From Pleurotus ostreatus/Saccharomyces cerevisiae fusant (Eukaryota; Opisthokonta), in assembly GCA_024196135.1 (NCBI GenBank), contig JAMQCK010000461.1, positions 1 to 22,187 on the forward strand: a DNA stretch of 22,187 nt, read 5' to 3'. The notes beneath the pieces are model-generated. The model made no database searches. It was not told where the DNA came from and worked only from the letters and a program-made list of their open reading frames with translations. Within the stretch, counting starts at the first letter, position 1, and each line of letters opens with the position of its first letter. The translations under genes and the position numbers were made by a program. Below, in pieces: positions 13,604 through 22,187 of the stretch.

Positions 13604-14182
13604 GGGGACTTCACGAACATCTTTCTTGCTATTCAATCATTGTACTGTACCATCATTCTCATGCTACTTCAACATGGTTGAGCTTTTCAAAGCGATGGTC
13701 GTGCGGAGTAGACTACAGTACGGGTATTTCCGAGGTGCTATCATGTGAGCGTGAGCAATTTGCGTCCACGTTTCCCAGTAATATCGAACCTTGGCTTTGG
13801 TCGTCCATCAAGTCAGGAATCACTTCCTCTTGCTCGGATATAGATACCAAATCCGACTTAACTTCGTTCTCCTTCCATGCCTATGTGGCAGTGAATTATC
13901 TTGAGTATCACGATTAATCCGGGCCTGCCTTGTCAGTATCGTTGACTCTTCAACCTGGGTCTCCCAAACCGCCGGACAGCAGCCGTCCCAACTCGCAATC
14001 ACGGAGAACGGTAGAGACCCGTATCTCGCGTCATGCAGCCTATCAAAGCAGCGCCGCCGCTGCTGCTGTCTCGTAGGACCCAATCGCATGGCAGCATTTA
14101 CAACCTTGACTTAACGTACTTCCTGTAGTTACTAGAACCCATATTGATGCCTCGGCTATAGACAGCCGTACGAGTGGGCGGG
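13604..14182. other. Intergenic, MSH2 3' side and reductase promoter
   Basis: The region follows the MSH2 stop and precedes the TATA box of the aldo/keto reductase gene. It should hold the MSH2 3' UTR and the reductase promoter. Only short, non-family-like open frames are present on either strand. No repeat or RNA gene was noticed. Confidence 0.6.
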
Positions 14183-14189
14183 TATATAG
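14183..14189 (+). promoter_or_regulatory. TATA box of the aldo/keto reductase gene
   Basis: TATATAG lies 80 nt before the ATG at 14263, within a GC-rich surround (GCGGG before, AGGGG after). Confidence 0.6.
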
Positions 14190-14262
14190 AGGGGAGCAGC
14201 AGAGACTGCCAGTGCGTTGTTCCATCACCAAGCATCGCGTCTTTGACCTTTCCACTTGAACG

Positions 14263-15720
14263 ATGTCGGCACCCTCTGCGAGATACGTGCAGCTTGGCAA
14301 GAGCGGTCTGCGCATCTCCGTTCCCATTGTACGCTCTCCTGTGCTCCTCACCACTGTGTACGCTACTCATACACTCCGCCAATCGTTAGGTTGGCGCTGC
14401 GAGCTACGGGAACCCCAAATGGGCGGTAAGGCGTTGGCGAAAAGGCTTTCGAACAAGCTTTAAATCTTAACTTCCTAAGGCGACGGAGGAGTCAACACAG
14501 TGGGTGCTGGACGAGGAGCACGCCCTTCCCATTCTCAAGGCTGCATGGGATCGTGGGATCAAGTGAGGCGTTCGGCATCATCTGGCAGGGAAATGATCAC
14601 TGACAGGACGGCAGCACTATCGATACCGCCAATGTGTACTCGAATGGCGACTCGGAGCGCGTCATTGCCAAGTTCATTGAAAAGGCATGTCTTCCTCTCC
14701 TTTTCACTCCTCCCAGGACGGCACTCACCTGAAAGGACCTCAGTACCAAATCCCTCGCGACGAGATCATCATACTCACCAAGTGCTATGGCATCGCCGCA
14801 AAGGGCGCGGACCACGACATCTTAACTCAACCGCTTATTCCGGTCATGCGCCAGCGCAGGGAGTACGTCAACTGGATGGGCCTCTCCCGCACGGCTATCT
14901 GGAACGCCGTCGAGAATTCGCTCGCGCGGCTCAATACGTCTTACATCGACCTCTACCAAATCCATCGCTTCGACCCGGACGCGCCACCGGAGGAGACGAT
15001 GAAGGCCCTCCACGACCTCGTCGAGGCTGGCAAGGTGCGCTACATCGGCGCAAGCTCGATGCGCGCTTGGCAGTTCGCGCTCCTCAACGAGGTCGCTGAG
15101 AGACACGGCTGGACAAAGTTCGTCAGCATGCAGGATGAATATTCGTTGCTCTATCGCGAGGAGGTGAGCCGCCTAGTGCTCCGGACTAGCCTTCCTCGAA
15201 GTCTTCACGCGATGTATTTGCAGGAGCGCGAAATGATAGCGTACTGCAAGTACCACGGCATTGGCCTGATTCCCTGGTCGCCCTTGTCCGGTGGCGCGCT
15301 TGCCCGTCCCCTCAATGCCGAGGAAACCCCTCGCTGGAAGTCCTTCAATGCTTATGGGGTTAACACGCAACATGAAATTGACGCCGAGATCATCAAGCGC
15401 GTCGATGAAGTCGCAAAAAAGCGCGGTTGGGCCATGTCACAGGTACGTACTTTGTGCACTCATCTTCCACAATTTTGTACCTTCCAGGCTCTGACATATT
15501 TCCTAGGTCGCTCTTGCATGGGTTGCGCGCACCGTTGATAGTCCTATCGTCGGCTTCAACTCGATCAAGCGCGTTGACCAGGGCATCGTGGATGGCGAGC
15601 TCACAGACGAGGAAGCCAAATATCTGGAAGAGCCGTAAGTCGCTTCAGACCTCTCATGAGCTATCTCACTCACCCGTGTCCCTTAGTTATGTACCGAAGC
15701 CCGTTCGAGGTCACCCTTGA
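14263..15720 (+). CDS. Aldo/keto reductase family oxidoreductase
   Basis: The enzyme is an NAD(P)H-dependent reductase of carbonyl groups (or aryl-alcohol dehydrogenase), cytosolic; the substrate is unknown. Model, eight exons: 14263-14328, 14390-14425, 14480-14562, 14615-14684, 14744-15163, 15224-15442, 15507-15634, 15687-15720, 351 residues, a usual length for the family. Seen: KSGLRISVP, GAASYGNPKW, the catalytic pair in TIDTANVYSNG (Asp65, Tyr70), Lys98 in ILTKCYG and His159 in IDLYQIHRFD. Further landmarks are GKVRYIGASS, the GLIPWSPLSGGALARP loop and the cofactor-side SPIVGFNSIKRVDQ. The long insert after YGIAAKG and the short C-terminus place it with the fungal aryl-alcohol dehydrogenase / YajO-like group rather than the yeast GRE3 type (from memory). 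Intron 4 (14685-14743) begins with GC, not GT; no GT donor nearby keeps the frame. Intron 5 (60 nt) has no stop and a length divisible by three. Confidence 0.95.
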
Positions 15721-15968
15721 AAGAAGAAATATTACCAGCGTTTTTCTATGTGACTCCAGCGGGTTTTTCCGTGGTTTGATATCGGGATTTAGTGTACATG
15801 AATGACAGGAAGAGTTTGACCAAAGAGATGCACACGTTCTATTCTCTATCATAAGAGCCTCATCACACCCATGAACAAGTACGAGACGCAGGGAAAGGCA
15901 AACAGAGGAAAGAAGCCTGTCCTCATCGCCCTTTGTTCTTATACGGAACCATACAGCTTTTGCATGTC

Positions 15969-18140
15969 TTAGTCCAGCCTCCGCAGCGTCGCCCTCGGCG
16001 CAATAGAGAACCACGTCCCGCCCATAACCACCAACATTGATAGCACGCTGCAAAAAGACCCGTCAGCACCCACTCTCTCCAAGCTCGCCCAACCGCGACC
16101 ACGCCACGACCGCAACCACCACACAACTCACGCACGGATCAACAAAAACACTCACAACGGCTGCAACGACCCAATCCCAAACCTCGACGACAGCACGCCC
16201 GTAATGAACGGCAGCACCGCCGACCCCGACTGCCCAATCCCGCCGATCCACCCAAGGCCGCCGGCGAGGAGCCACGGCGGTAAGGCTTTGCGCGTCTGGC
16301 TGACCATGATGGGGTACATGGGGCCGAGGAGGAGGCCGATGATGGCGACGGCGACGGCGTTCTCGATGAGGGAGGGGATCTTCCAGACGGTGATTTCCAG
16401 GCTGGGGAGGAAGTGAACGGATGAGTAGGGGAGATGAGGAGGTGAGGGCGGCAAAGGTGAGGAGACAAGGAGGCGGGACGGGAAAAGGACGACATACGCG
16501 ATGCAGATGAAAGTGTAGACCATTACGACGCGCTTCTCGCCGACCTGCAGGAATGGTCAGCTGGAGCTCATGAGCGTCTGTACAAAAGGAAGCTTACCCA
16601 TTTGTTCACCCAAAGCAGCAGGATGCGACCCAACGCAAGACCACCGAAGAAGCCAGACGCTAGATAACCAGAGCTGCTCCCACCACCGCGCTCGTCGATT
16701 ACGAACGTCACAATCCAGCCTATCAAAAGCTAAGTCTCGCAGCACCATACCAACGCTTAATATACTCACCACCGAGCGTCACCTCCGTGCCAACATAAAT
16801 GAAGCAGAACAGCGCCGTCAAATGCACAGTCGGTAAACGCATAAGCTGTCGGTATTTGCTCGTCTCATTGGCGCTGCCCGCGTCGGGCTGCTCGTAGCCC
16901 GCCGAGGCCATGAGTTCTGACGGATGTCAGTCGTGTTGCAGTACTAGGCGTGCAGAAGCGTACCATTGTACGTGCGCAACCGGAAAACTGCCAGAATAAG
17001 GGCTGCATTGGCGCAGTTGAGGCCGAGGGTGATGATGTAGAAGTATGACCATTTCTCGAGCTTAGAAAACTGCGTGGCGACGAGAGGCGCTAAGAAAGCA
17101 CCGAGCCCGTACGCGCTCATCATGATGCCGACCATGGTCGAGCTGAATCGCTGATCAGCCGTCGAGATGAGAAGAAGTCTGCTCATGAACTGCTCACGGG
17201 TTTTTGAGACCACCGACGAACGACGAGGATCCGGCGTTCTACAACAAAAGGTCAGGTCAAGAGCACAGAGACGAGCTGAATGACGTTGACGAACCTGCAG
17301 AGAAAGGCCAAATCCGGCAAAGAAGAACGCTACAGCAAACACCGGGAAGACAGGCGCGGGGATCTGCATGATATATGCAATCGACTGAAGAACCGAGCCT
17401 AATGAAAGCATGAGCGTCAAGGGTCTCCTTCCAGTATGACTGCACTACCTAGAAACATCGTCTACACCAAGCGGGTCAGCGCGAGCTCAAGAGACGCACG
17501 ATTGAAAACTCACCTTGCCAAATCCAAGCTTGTCAGAGAGGTAGACATTGGAGAACCCTCCGACGATGTAGCCCTAGGTCGATTGAGCATTCCAAGTTGC
17601 GTGACGGTATCCTGTCGCTCACAGCGGCATACGAGATAAAAATCATGGACACCGTGATGAAACCGATCTGCGAGGGCGTCAGTATAAGTTGATAGTACTT
17701 GAAAGATATGGACTCACGTTGTAACGGGCCTGCATGGTGGGGAGGAGGGCGCCCGGGGCTCCGTCGTTCCATCCCTGCAGGAGGAGCACGAAGCAACAAA
17801 TCCCAAAGTAGGTCAGTGCCGCGCGACGCTGCTTGGGGGTTCGCGAGGACGTTCCAGGGCTGTCAATCTCAGCCTGAGGGACGCCATGTTCGTGTAGGGT
17901 AGAGGGAGTGGAGGATATGATCGGATTCGAAAGAACTGGCGCAGGCGGCTGCAAGCCGTGCTCTCCTTTCGCTGCATCTCGTGTAAGCCCACACAGATAG
18001 CAAGCAGGATGTTGAGGCGCACCTAATCCCGTCTCCAGAGCACTGCTGACCTCTCCCCCTCGTCCCGACAGGCTACAGTTCTCCGCGCTTGGCGAGCACT
18101 CGACGATAGTCGAGACCCTGGACAGCTCAATGTGGTCCAT
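15969..18140 (-). CDS. MFS transporter, tandem copy 1
   Basis: This is a major facilitator superfamily secondary transporter, plasma or organelle membrane, substrate unknown. Model on the minus strand, 13 exons: 18140-18023, 17977-17718, 17667-17623, 17573-17514, 17461-17449, 17398-17295, 17238-17198, 17142-16964, 16916-16770, 16719-16598, 16544-16498, 16401-16156, 16047-15969; all phases fit, 486 residues. About 95 cytosolic N-terminal residues precede TM1 (TYFGICCFVLLLQ). The signature GWNDGAPGALLPTMQ follows, then VYLSDKLGFGK in the motif A loop after TM2, PVFPVFAVAFFFAGFGLS, FVGGLKNP, GTEVTLGGWIVTF and GLLLGPMYPIMVSQ. About 11-12 hydrophobic segments are expected. The pattern recalls the fungal Bsc6-like MFS group (tentative). 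Exon 5 is only 13 nt. Introns are 45-56 nt except the last two (96 and 108 nt). It is a close paralog of the gene at 18756-20942, with the same exon structure, and has its own TATA box. Confidence 0.93.
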
Positions 18141-18206
18141 CTTGCAGGATGGTGGGGTGCTTGATGTAGTGATTAACAGGACCTTCTTTCTCTGCCCACC
18201 GAGGCC

Positions 18207-18213
18207 TTATATA
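18207..18213 (-). promoter_or_regulatory. TATA box of MFS copy 1
   Basis: TATATAA on the minus strand (18213 to 18207) lies 67-73 nt before the ATG at 18140. No equivalent is found before the ATG of copy 2. Confidence 0.65.
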
Positions 18214-18227
18214 CAAGGGGGAAAGCC

Positions 18228-18325
18228 GAGCGTCACTAGCGAGCGTCACCGAAGATGATCCACCTGGCCGCCCCTCGAGCGTCACCGGAGATAGCGAACT
18301 GGAATTGAGTGGTCGAGAGCGTCAT
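18228..18325 (-). promoter_or_regulatory. Four GTGACGCTC boxes upstream of MFS copy 1
   Basis: On the plus strand GAGCGTCAC occurs at 18228-18236, 18241-18249 and 18277-18285, with a fourth copy ending in T at 18317-18325. Relative to the gene (minus strand) these are GTGACGCTC boxes 15 to 112 nt upstream of the TATA box. The core TGACG is the half-site of CRE/ATF-type bZIP factors, so a bZIP-bound upstream activating region is a reasonable guess. Spacing is irregular. Confidence 0.5.
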
Positions 18326-18544
18326 CTCGACGCTGGTGTGTTACTAACGATGTAAGGTAAGAACTGGAATTCAGCCGGAGTCGAACTGGAACTCCTGTCA
18401 GCGGGCGCTTGTCGGTGCTGGGAATGCGGGGAAGCGGGGTACGGCCACGTGTCGGACCTACAGCGGTCAACAAACGGACTGCAGCAAACGCTCGGTGCTC
18501 GCCATTTCCCATGAATGATGAGTTAGAACTGGAATCGTATGTTT
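18296..18544. repeat. Four dispersed GAACTGGAA elements
   Basis: The 9-mer GAACTGGAA occurs at 18296-18304, 18361-18369, 18383-18391 and 18536-18544, all in the same orientation, three of them followed by T. They lie further upstream in the promoter region of MFS copy 1. They could be a second regulatory element or relics of a small repeat. Confidence 0.5.
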
Positions 18545-18755
18545 GACCAAGCAGGGAGTTTCGTGAAGGATTCAAACGGGCGTGCCACAAAGCACAGCAA
18601 ATCGTGATCATCACTACCGCCGTGAAGAGTTGTTCGCCTCGTCCTGCCAACCGCCAGCGGTGCTACATACCTCTCCTAATTCACCTCCGGTTGGCGCACC
18701 TACCGTGAATTTATGTTCTCCTTGAACCCCACTTCCCAACCTCCTGCCACCCGTC

Positions 18756-20942
18756 TTAATCCAACCTCCGCAGTGTCGCCGTCGGCGCAATAGAGAACCA
18801 TGTCCCACCCATAACCACCAGCATCGACAGTACACTGCAAAATCCCCTCAGCATCGACTCTGCCAAAGCCCAAAACAGCTCAACCCTGCTCCGACCAAAG
18901 AGCACAGATACGTTCACAATGCCACTCACAACGGTTGCAACGACCCGATACCAAACCGCGACGACAGCAGGCCGGTGATGAACGGCAGCACCGCCGAGCC
19001 AGACTGCCCAATACCGCAGATCCAGCCAATGCCGCCAGGAAGGAGCCAGGGCGGGAGAGCCTTGCGCGTCTGGCTGACCATGATGGGATACATAGGCCCC
19101 AAGAGGAGACCAATGATAGAGACGGCGACGGCATTCCCGACAAGAGAGGGGATCCTCCAAACCGTGATCTCAAGGCTAAGAGGTGGGCGAGCGAATTAGT
19201 GAGCGGGTAGATAGGCGGAGAGGCGAAGGGTGAGGACGTCGAGATGATATGGGATTGTGGGGACGCACGAGATGCATAATAGGGTGTATACCATGACAAC
19301 GCGCTTCTCGCCGACCTGGGGAGGATGATCATCTTTCAGTGAGAAGGAACCGTATCTGGAAATAGCCTACCCATTTGTTTACCCAAAGTAACAGCACCCG
19401 GCCCAAAGCGAGGCCGCCGAAGAAGCCAGAGGACAAGTAACCGGAGCTGCTCCCACCGCCGCGCTTGTCAATCACGAAAGTTACGATCCAACCTGGCCAA
19501 GCGGTTCATCCGTGCATCCTCCTCAGGAGCCAGACCGACTCACCGCCAAGGGTTACCTCTGTACCGACGTAGATGAAACTGAACAGCGCCGTGAGATGCA
19601 CAGTCGGCAGGCGCATAAGCTGGCGGTATTTGCTGCTCTCATTCGCGCTGCTCTCTGCGTCAGGCTTCTCGTAACCTGCCGAGGATAAGAGTTCTGGCAG
19701 AGGTCAGACGAAGTACAGATATCGGAAGCTGCATCTGGTGGCTGACCATTGTGCGAGCGCAACTGAAAAATGGCCAGTATGAGGGCCGCGTTTGCGCAGC
19801 TGAGGCCGAGGCTGATGATGTAGAAGTGCGACCATCTCTCCATCTTCGCGAACTGTGTAGCCACGAGAGGCGACAGTACAGCACCGAGCCCGTACATGCT
19901 CATCATGATACCGACCATGGTTGAGCTGAACAGGATGAGGTGCACGAAGTCGTAGAGGGTGCGATCATGGACCACTCACGGATTCTTGAAACCACCAACG
20001 AACGATAGACATCCGGTGTTCTGAGCAAAAGAATGTGTGAAGGATGTCAAAATGCACTAACGAATTCCGACGAACCTGCAGAGAGAGCCCAAACCCAGCG
20101 AAGAAGAATGCCATAGCAAACACCGGGAAGACGGGCGCGGGGATCTGCATGACATATGTGATCGACTGAAGGACTGAGCCTAGTAGATGTGTGGGCGTCA
20201 CGAACTCCCTTTTGAGGTTACTTCTCACCTAGCAGCATGGTCTATGTCCACAACGTCAGAAGGGCCGCGGTGGCTCGCTGATATCTCACCTTCCCGAAAC
20301 CGAGCTTGTCGGAGAGATAGACGTTGGAGAAACCTGCCACGATATAGCCCTATGTCGATTGAGCATTTTTGCAGTGATAGCTCAACGAGGGTCGGTCGCT
20401 CACAACAGCATACGATACGAAAATCATGGAGACAGTAGTGAAGCCAACCTGCAAAGGCATCAGACATGGGTCGCGCGTACAGGTCTATGTAGGCTAACGC
20501 ACGTCATACCGAGCCTGAATGGTGGGGATTAGGGCGCCGGGGGCACCATCGTTCCATCCTTGCAGAACGAGTATGAAACAGCAGATCCCGAAGTAGGCCA
20601 GTGCCGCGCGGCGTTGCTTGGGTGTTTGCGAGGAGGTGCGGCCTGCGCTGTAGCTACCACCAGCTTCTGGCTGGGGCGCAGCGTGCCCCTGCAAAGAGGG
20701 GGAGGATGAGATGATCGGCGTCAAAAGGATTGGCTCAAGAGGGTGTAAAACATGATCTCCCTTGGCTATTCCTCTGATCAGCGCAGGACGGATCGAGCAA
20801 ACGGACGACACGCACCCATACACGACTCCAAAGCACTGCCAATCTCTCTTCCATGTCCACTGGCATGCAGGCTACCAGTCTCTGCGCTCGGCGCACACTC
20901 GACGGTGGTGGAGACGCCCTTCAGCTCGATAGACTCAGCCAT
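18756..20942 (-). CDS. MFS transporter, tandem copy 2
   Basis: Paralog of the gene at 15969-18140, also MFS with unknown substrate. Model on the minus strand, 13 exons: 20942-20816, 20771-20503, 20448-20404, 20349-20290, 20241-20229, 20179-20076, 20020-19980, 19925-19747, 19693-19544, 19492-19371, 19315-19269, 19175-18930, 18834-18756; 493 residues. Exons 3-8 and 10-13 have exactly the same lengths as in copy 1. Exons 1, 2 and 9 differ by whole codons. Seen: QGWNDGAPGALIPTIQ, VYLSDKLGFGK, PVFPVFAMAFFFAGFGLS, FVGGFKNP, GTEVTLGGWIVTF and GLLLGPMYPIMVSQ. The 13-nt exon 5 is present. Copy 1 has NAGSSSFVGG where copy 2 has NTGCLSFVGG, in a region otherwise strongly conserved. An in-frame ATG at 20996 would add 18 residues; alignment of the start with copy 1 favours 20942. 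The gene looks intact, without frameshifts or stops. Confidence 0.93.
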
Positions 20943-21308
20943 ATGGGGCAGTGGACTTTTCGCTCTGCGCGGTGGCCTCTCCGCACTTGACCCCATCGTG
21001 TACAGTGCTGTTGAACAACAAGGGTAAAGTCACGCGCGCCACACCAGCGTAGTGGATGAGCCCAACCAGCGCTCGGCTGCAAGGCAAAATTACGTGGCCG
21101 CTGATCCCTTGACTCTCAGCCTACACTCGCAGCCATCGTACCAACAGCGTGCTCACACCCGTGCTGGTTCTCGGCCAATCATTGGCGACCAATGCTCGTC
21201 CTTCGCCCGCGATTCAGAATGGCCTGCATGTTCAATCGAGCAGGAAGCTGCGTGAGTGGTGTATACGGGGACAAGCAAGCCCAAGAGCAGAATAGGACAT
21301 CGCCGGTG
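20943..21308. other. Intergenic, upstream of MFS copy 2
   Basis: This region between the PPR gene stop and the start of MFS copy 2 should contain the promoter of copy 2. I see no TATA box, and neither of the two repeat families found before copy 1. No gene or RNA was recognised. Confidence 0.55.
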
Positions 21309-22187
21309 CTACCGTCGTGAAGAGCGACCCTTGGGCGGCTCCATCTCACCCTCATCGACCACCGGAGGTTCTACATACCTCTCCTCATCCACATCCACCT
21401 CCGGTCGCCGCACCTCCCTGACCTTCATCTCCTTCTCAGACGCCCGCTTCCCACCCTCCTTCCACGCCTTCTCTGCCGCCTCCACCTCCGACATCTTCCT
21501 CGACTGCCTCGTCAGCGCGCGCACCTCGCCCATTAGTTCCTTCGGCACCGCCATCTTCCGCGCCTTCATCTCCCCCAGCGCGACCTCGTACCGCGTATCC
21601 CCCTCGCTCGCGCACCGCCGCACGATCGCGGAGTACAGCTGCAGACTCGGCACGTGCCCCGCGGCCTCCATCTCGTTCAGGTAGAAGAACGCGTCGTCGT
21701 ACTCGGGCTGCGTGAGGCACAGGCGCACGAGGCGCTCGTACGTGCTGCGCGCGAGGGGCACGTTCGCGGTTTTCATGTCCGCGAGGAGCGCGTCGCCGAG
21801 CTGGCGGTGCTCGGCGGGGATGCAGGCGTCGAGGAGGATGTCGAAGGTGTCGGTGTTGGGCTGGACGTGGTAGGTGGGGAAGTTCTTGTAGGCGCCGAGC
21901 GCGCGCTGGAGGTCGGAGTGCTTCGCGGCGGCGATGATAATGGTATTGAGTGCCGCGGTCGTGACCTTGGTCTCAGCGTGGAGCTGGTCAACGACCTTCC
22001 ACGCGTTGTCAATAGCGTCAATGTCCGGTAGACAGTACGCGGCAATGGCCTCTAGGGAGGTGACGGGCGCCTCGACTTTGAAGCTCGGCAGGGTGTGGAG
22101 GAAGGTGAAGGCGTCTGTGAGGTTGCCCGCTGCGGCGTAGGCCTCAATGACGGGGGCAATGTGTTTCGTGGATAAGGCGATGTCGGT
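21309..22187 (-). CDS. Pentatricopeptide repeat (PPR) protein, 3' part
   Basis: An open minus-strand frame enters from the right edge of the window and ends at TAG (21311-21309), giving 292 residues without a start inside the window. It consists of paired helices of about 35 residues typical of PPR proteins. Examples are IAPVIEAYAAAGNLTDAFTF, QPNTDTFDILLDAC, ARSTYERLVRLCLTQPEYDD and SLQLYSAIVRRCASEG. I count about five or six repeats, followed by a charged, probably disordered tail rich in Glu, Lys and Arg (from about 21560). PPR proteins bind organellar RNA, usually in mitochondria in fungi, and act in transcript stability or translation. The specific target cannot be told without the N-terminus. 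GC content and strong codon bias in the repeats give open antisense frames that are shadows. Confidence 0.9.
   Translation of the reverse strand, partial: TDIALSTKHIAPVIEAYAAAGNLTDAFTFLHTLPSFKVEAPVTSLEAIAAYCLPDIDAIDNAWKVVDQLHAETKVTTAALNTIIIAAAKHSDLQRALGAYKNFPTYHVQPNTDTFDILLDACIPAEHRQLGDALLADMKTANVPLARSTYERLVRLCLTQPEYDDAFFYLNEMEAAGHVPSLQLYSAIVRRCASEGDTRYEVALGEMKARKMAVPKELMGEVRALTRQSRKMSEVEAAEKAWKEGGKRASEKEMKVREVRRPEVDVDEERYVEPPVVDEGEMEPPKGRSSRR

Larger units (their letters stand above)
18141..18755. other. Intergenic between the two MFS copies
   Basis: This stretch contains the promoter of MFS copy 1 (TATA box at 18213-18207 on the minus strand and two short repeat families described separately). 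It also contains the 3' end of copy 2. No gene was recognised; minus-strand frames here, for example 18282-18650, are not family-like. Confidence 0.6.

Noticed and set aside
14263..20942. Aldo/keto reductase next to two transporters as a secondary-metabolite cluster
   Set aside because: There is no core synthase, P450, methyltransferase or pathway regulator in the window, and the reductase is convergent with, not co-directed with, the transporters.
20943..20996. Upstream in-frame ATG giving MFS copy 2 an 18-residue extension
   Set aside because: Copy 1 starts at the position aligned with 20942 (MDHIEL versus MAESIEL), and the extension has no counterpart there.
21773..22045. Ser/Thr/Pro-rich minus-strand frame and Val/Gly-rich plus-strand frames at the right end
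   Set aside because: They are shadows of the PPR coding frame, which has strong GC bias at the third codon position.

Overview
The window looks like nuclear DNA of a basidiomycete fungus, most likely an Agaricomycete. The genes are compact and rich in introns of about 44-60 nt with GT..AG ends and CTRAY-type branch sites. They include an F-box protein of the expanded mushroom type, a eukaryotic MSH2 with 18 exons, and PPR and MFS families typical of fungi. I see no bacterial operons, CRISPR arrays, tRNA or rRNA.

Layout from left to right: about 1.6 kb with no convincing gene; a TATA-driven single-pass membrane protein (+, 1686-3149); a probably broken multi-pass membrane protein gene (-, 3331-4075); an F-box protein (+, 4138-5791); about 1.7 kb of unclear sequence with scattered exon-like pieces (5792-7473); a small acidic four-exon protein (-, 7474-8103); about 1.6 kb without a clear gene; the complete mismatch-repair ATPase MSH2 (+, 9817-13603); an aldo/keto reductase with eight exons, one intron of which is GC-AG (+, 14263-15720); two tandem paralogous MFS transporters with identical 13-exon architecture (-, 15969-18140 and 18756-20942); and the 3' part of a PPR protein (-, 21309 to beyond 22187).

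The genes do not form an evident pathway. MSH2 is a housekeeping repair gene. The aldo/keto reductase and the two MFS genes are accessory metabolic or transport genes that happen to be adjacent (convergent), and no core biosynthetic enzyme is present that would make this a metabolite cluster. The most interesting signals are the 13-nt microexon kept in both MFS copies, a cluster of GTGACGCTC boxes in front of only one of the two copies, the GC-AG intron, and the disrupted membrane protein. I found no clear evidence of a new biological system. Exon models were made by eye from splice signals and reading frame, and all intron calls are inferences without transcript data.
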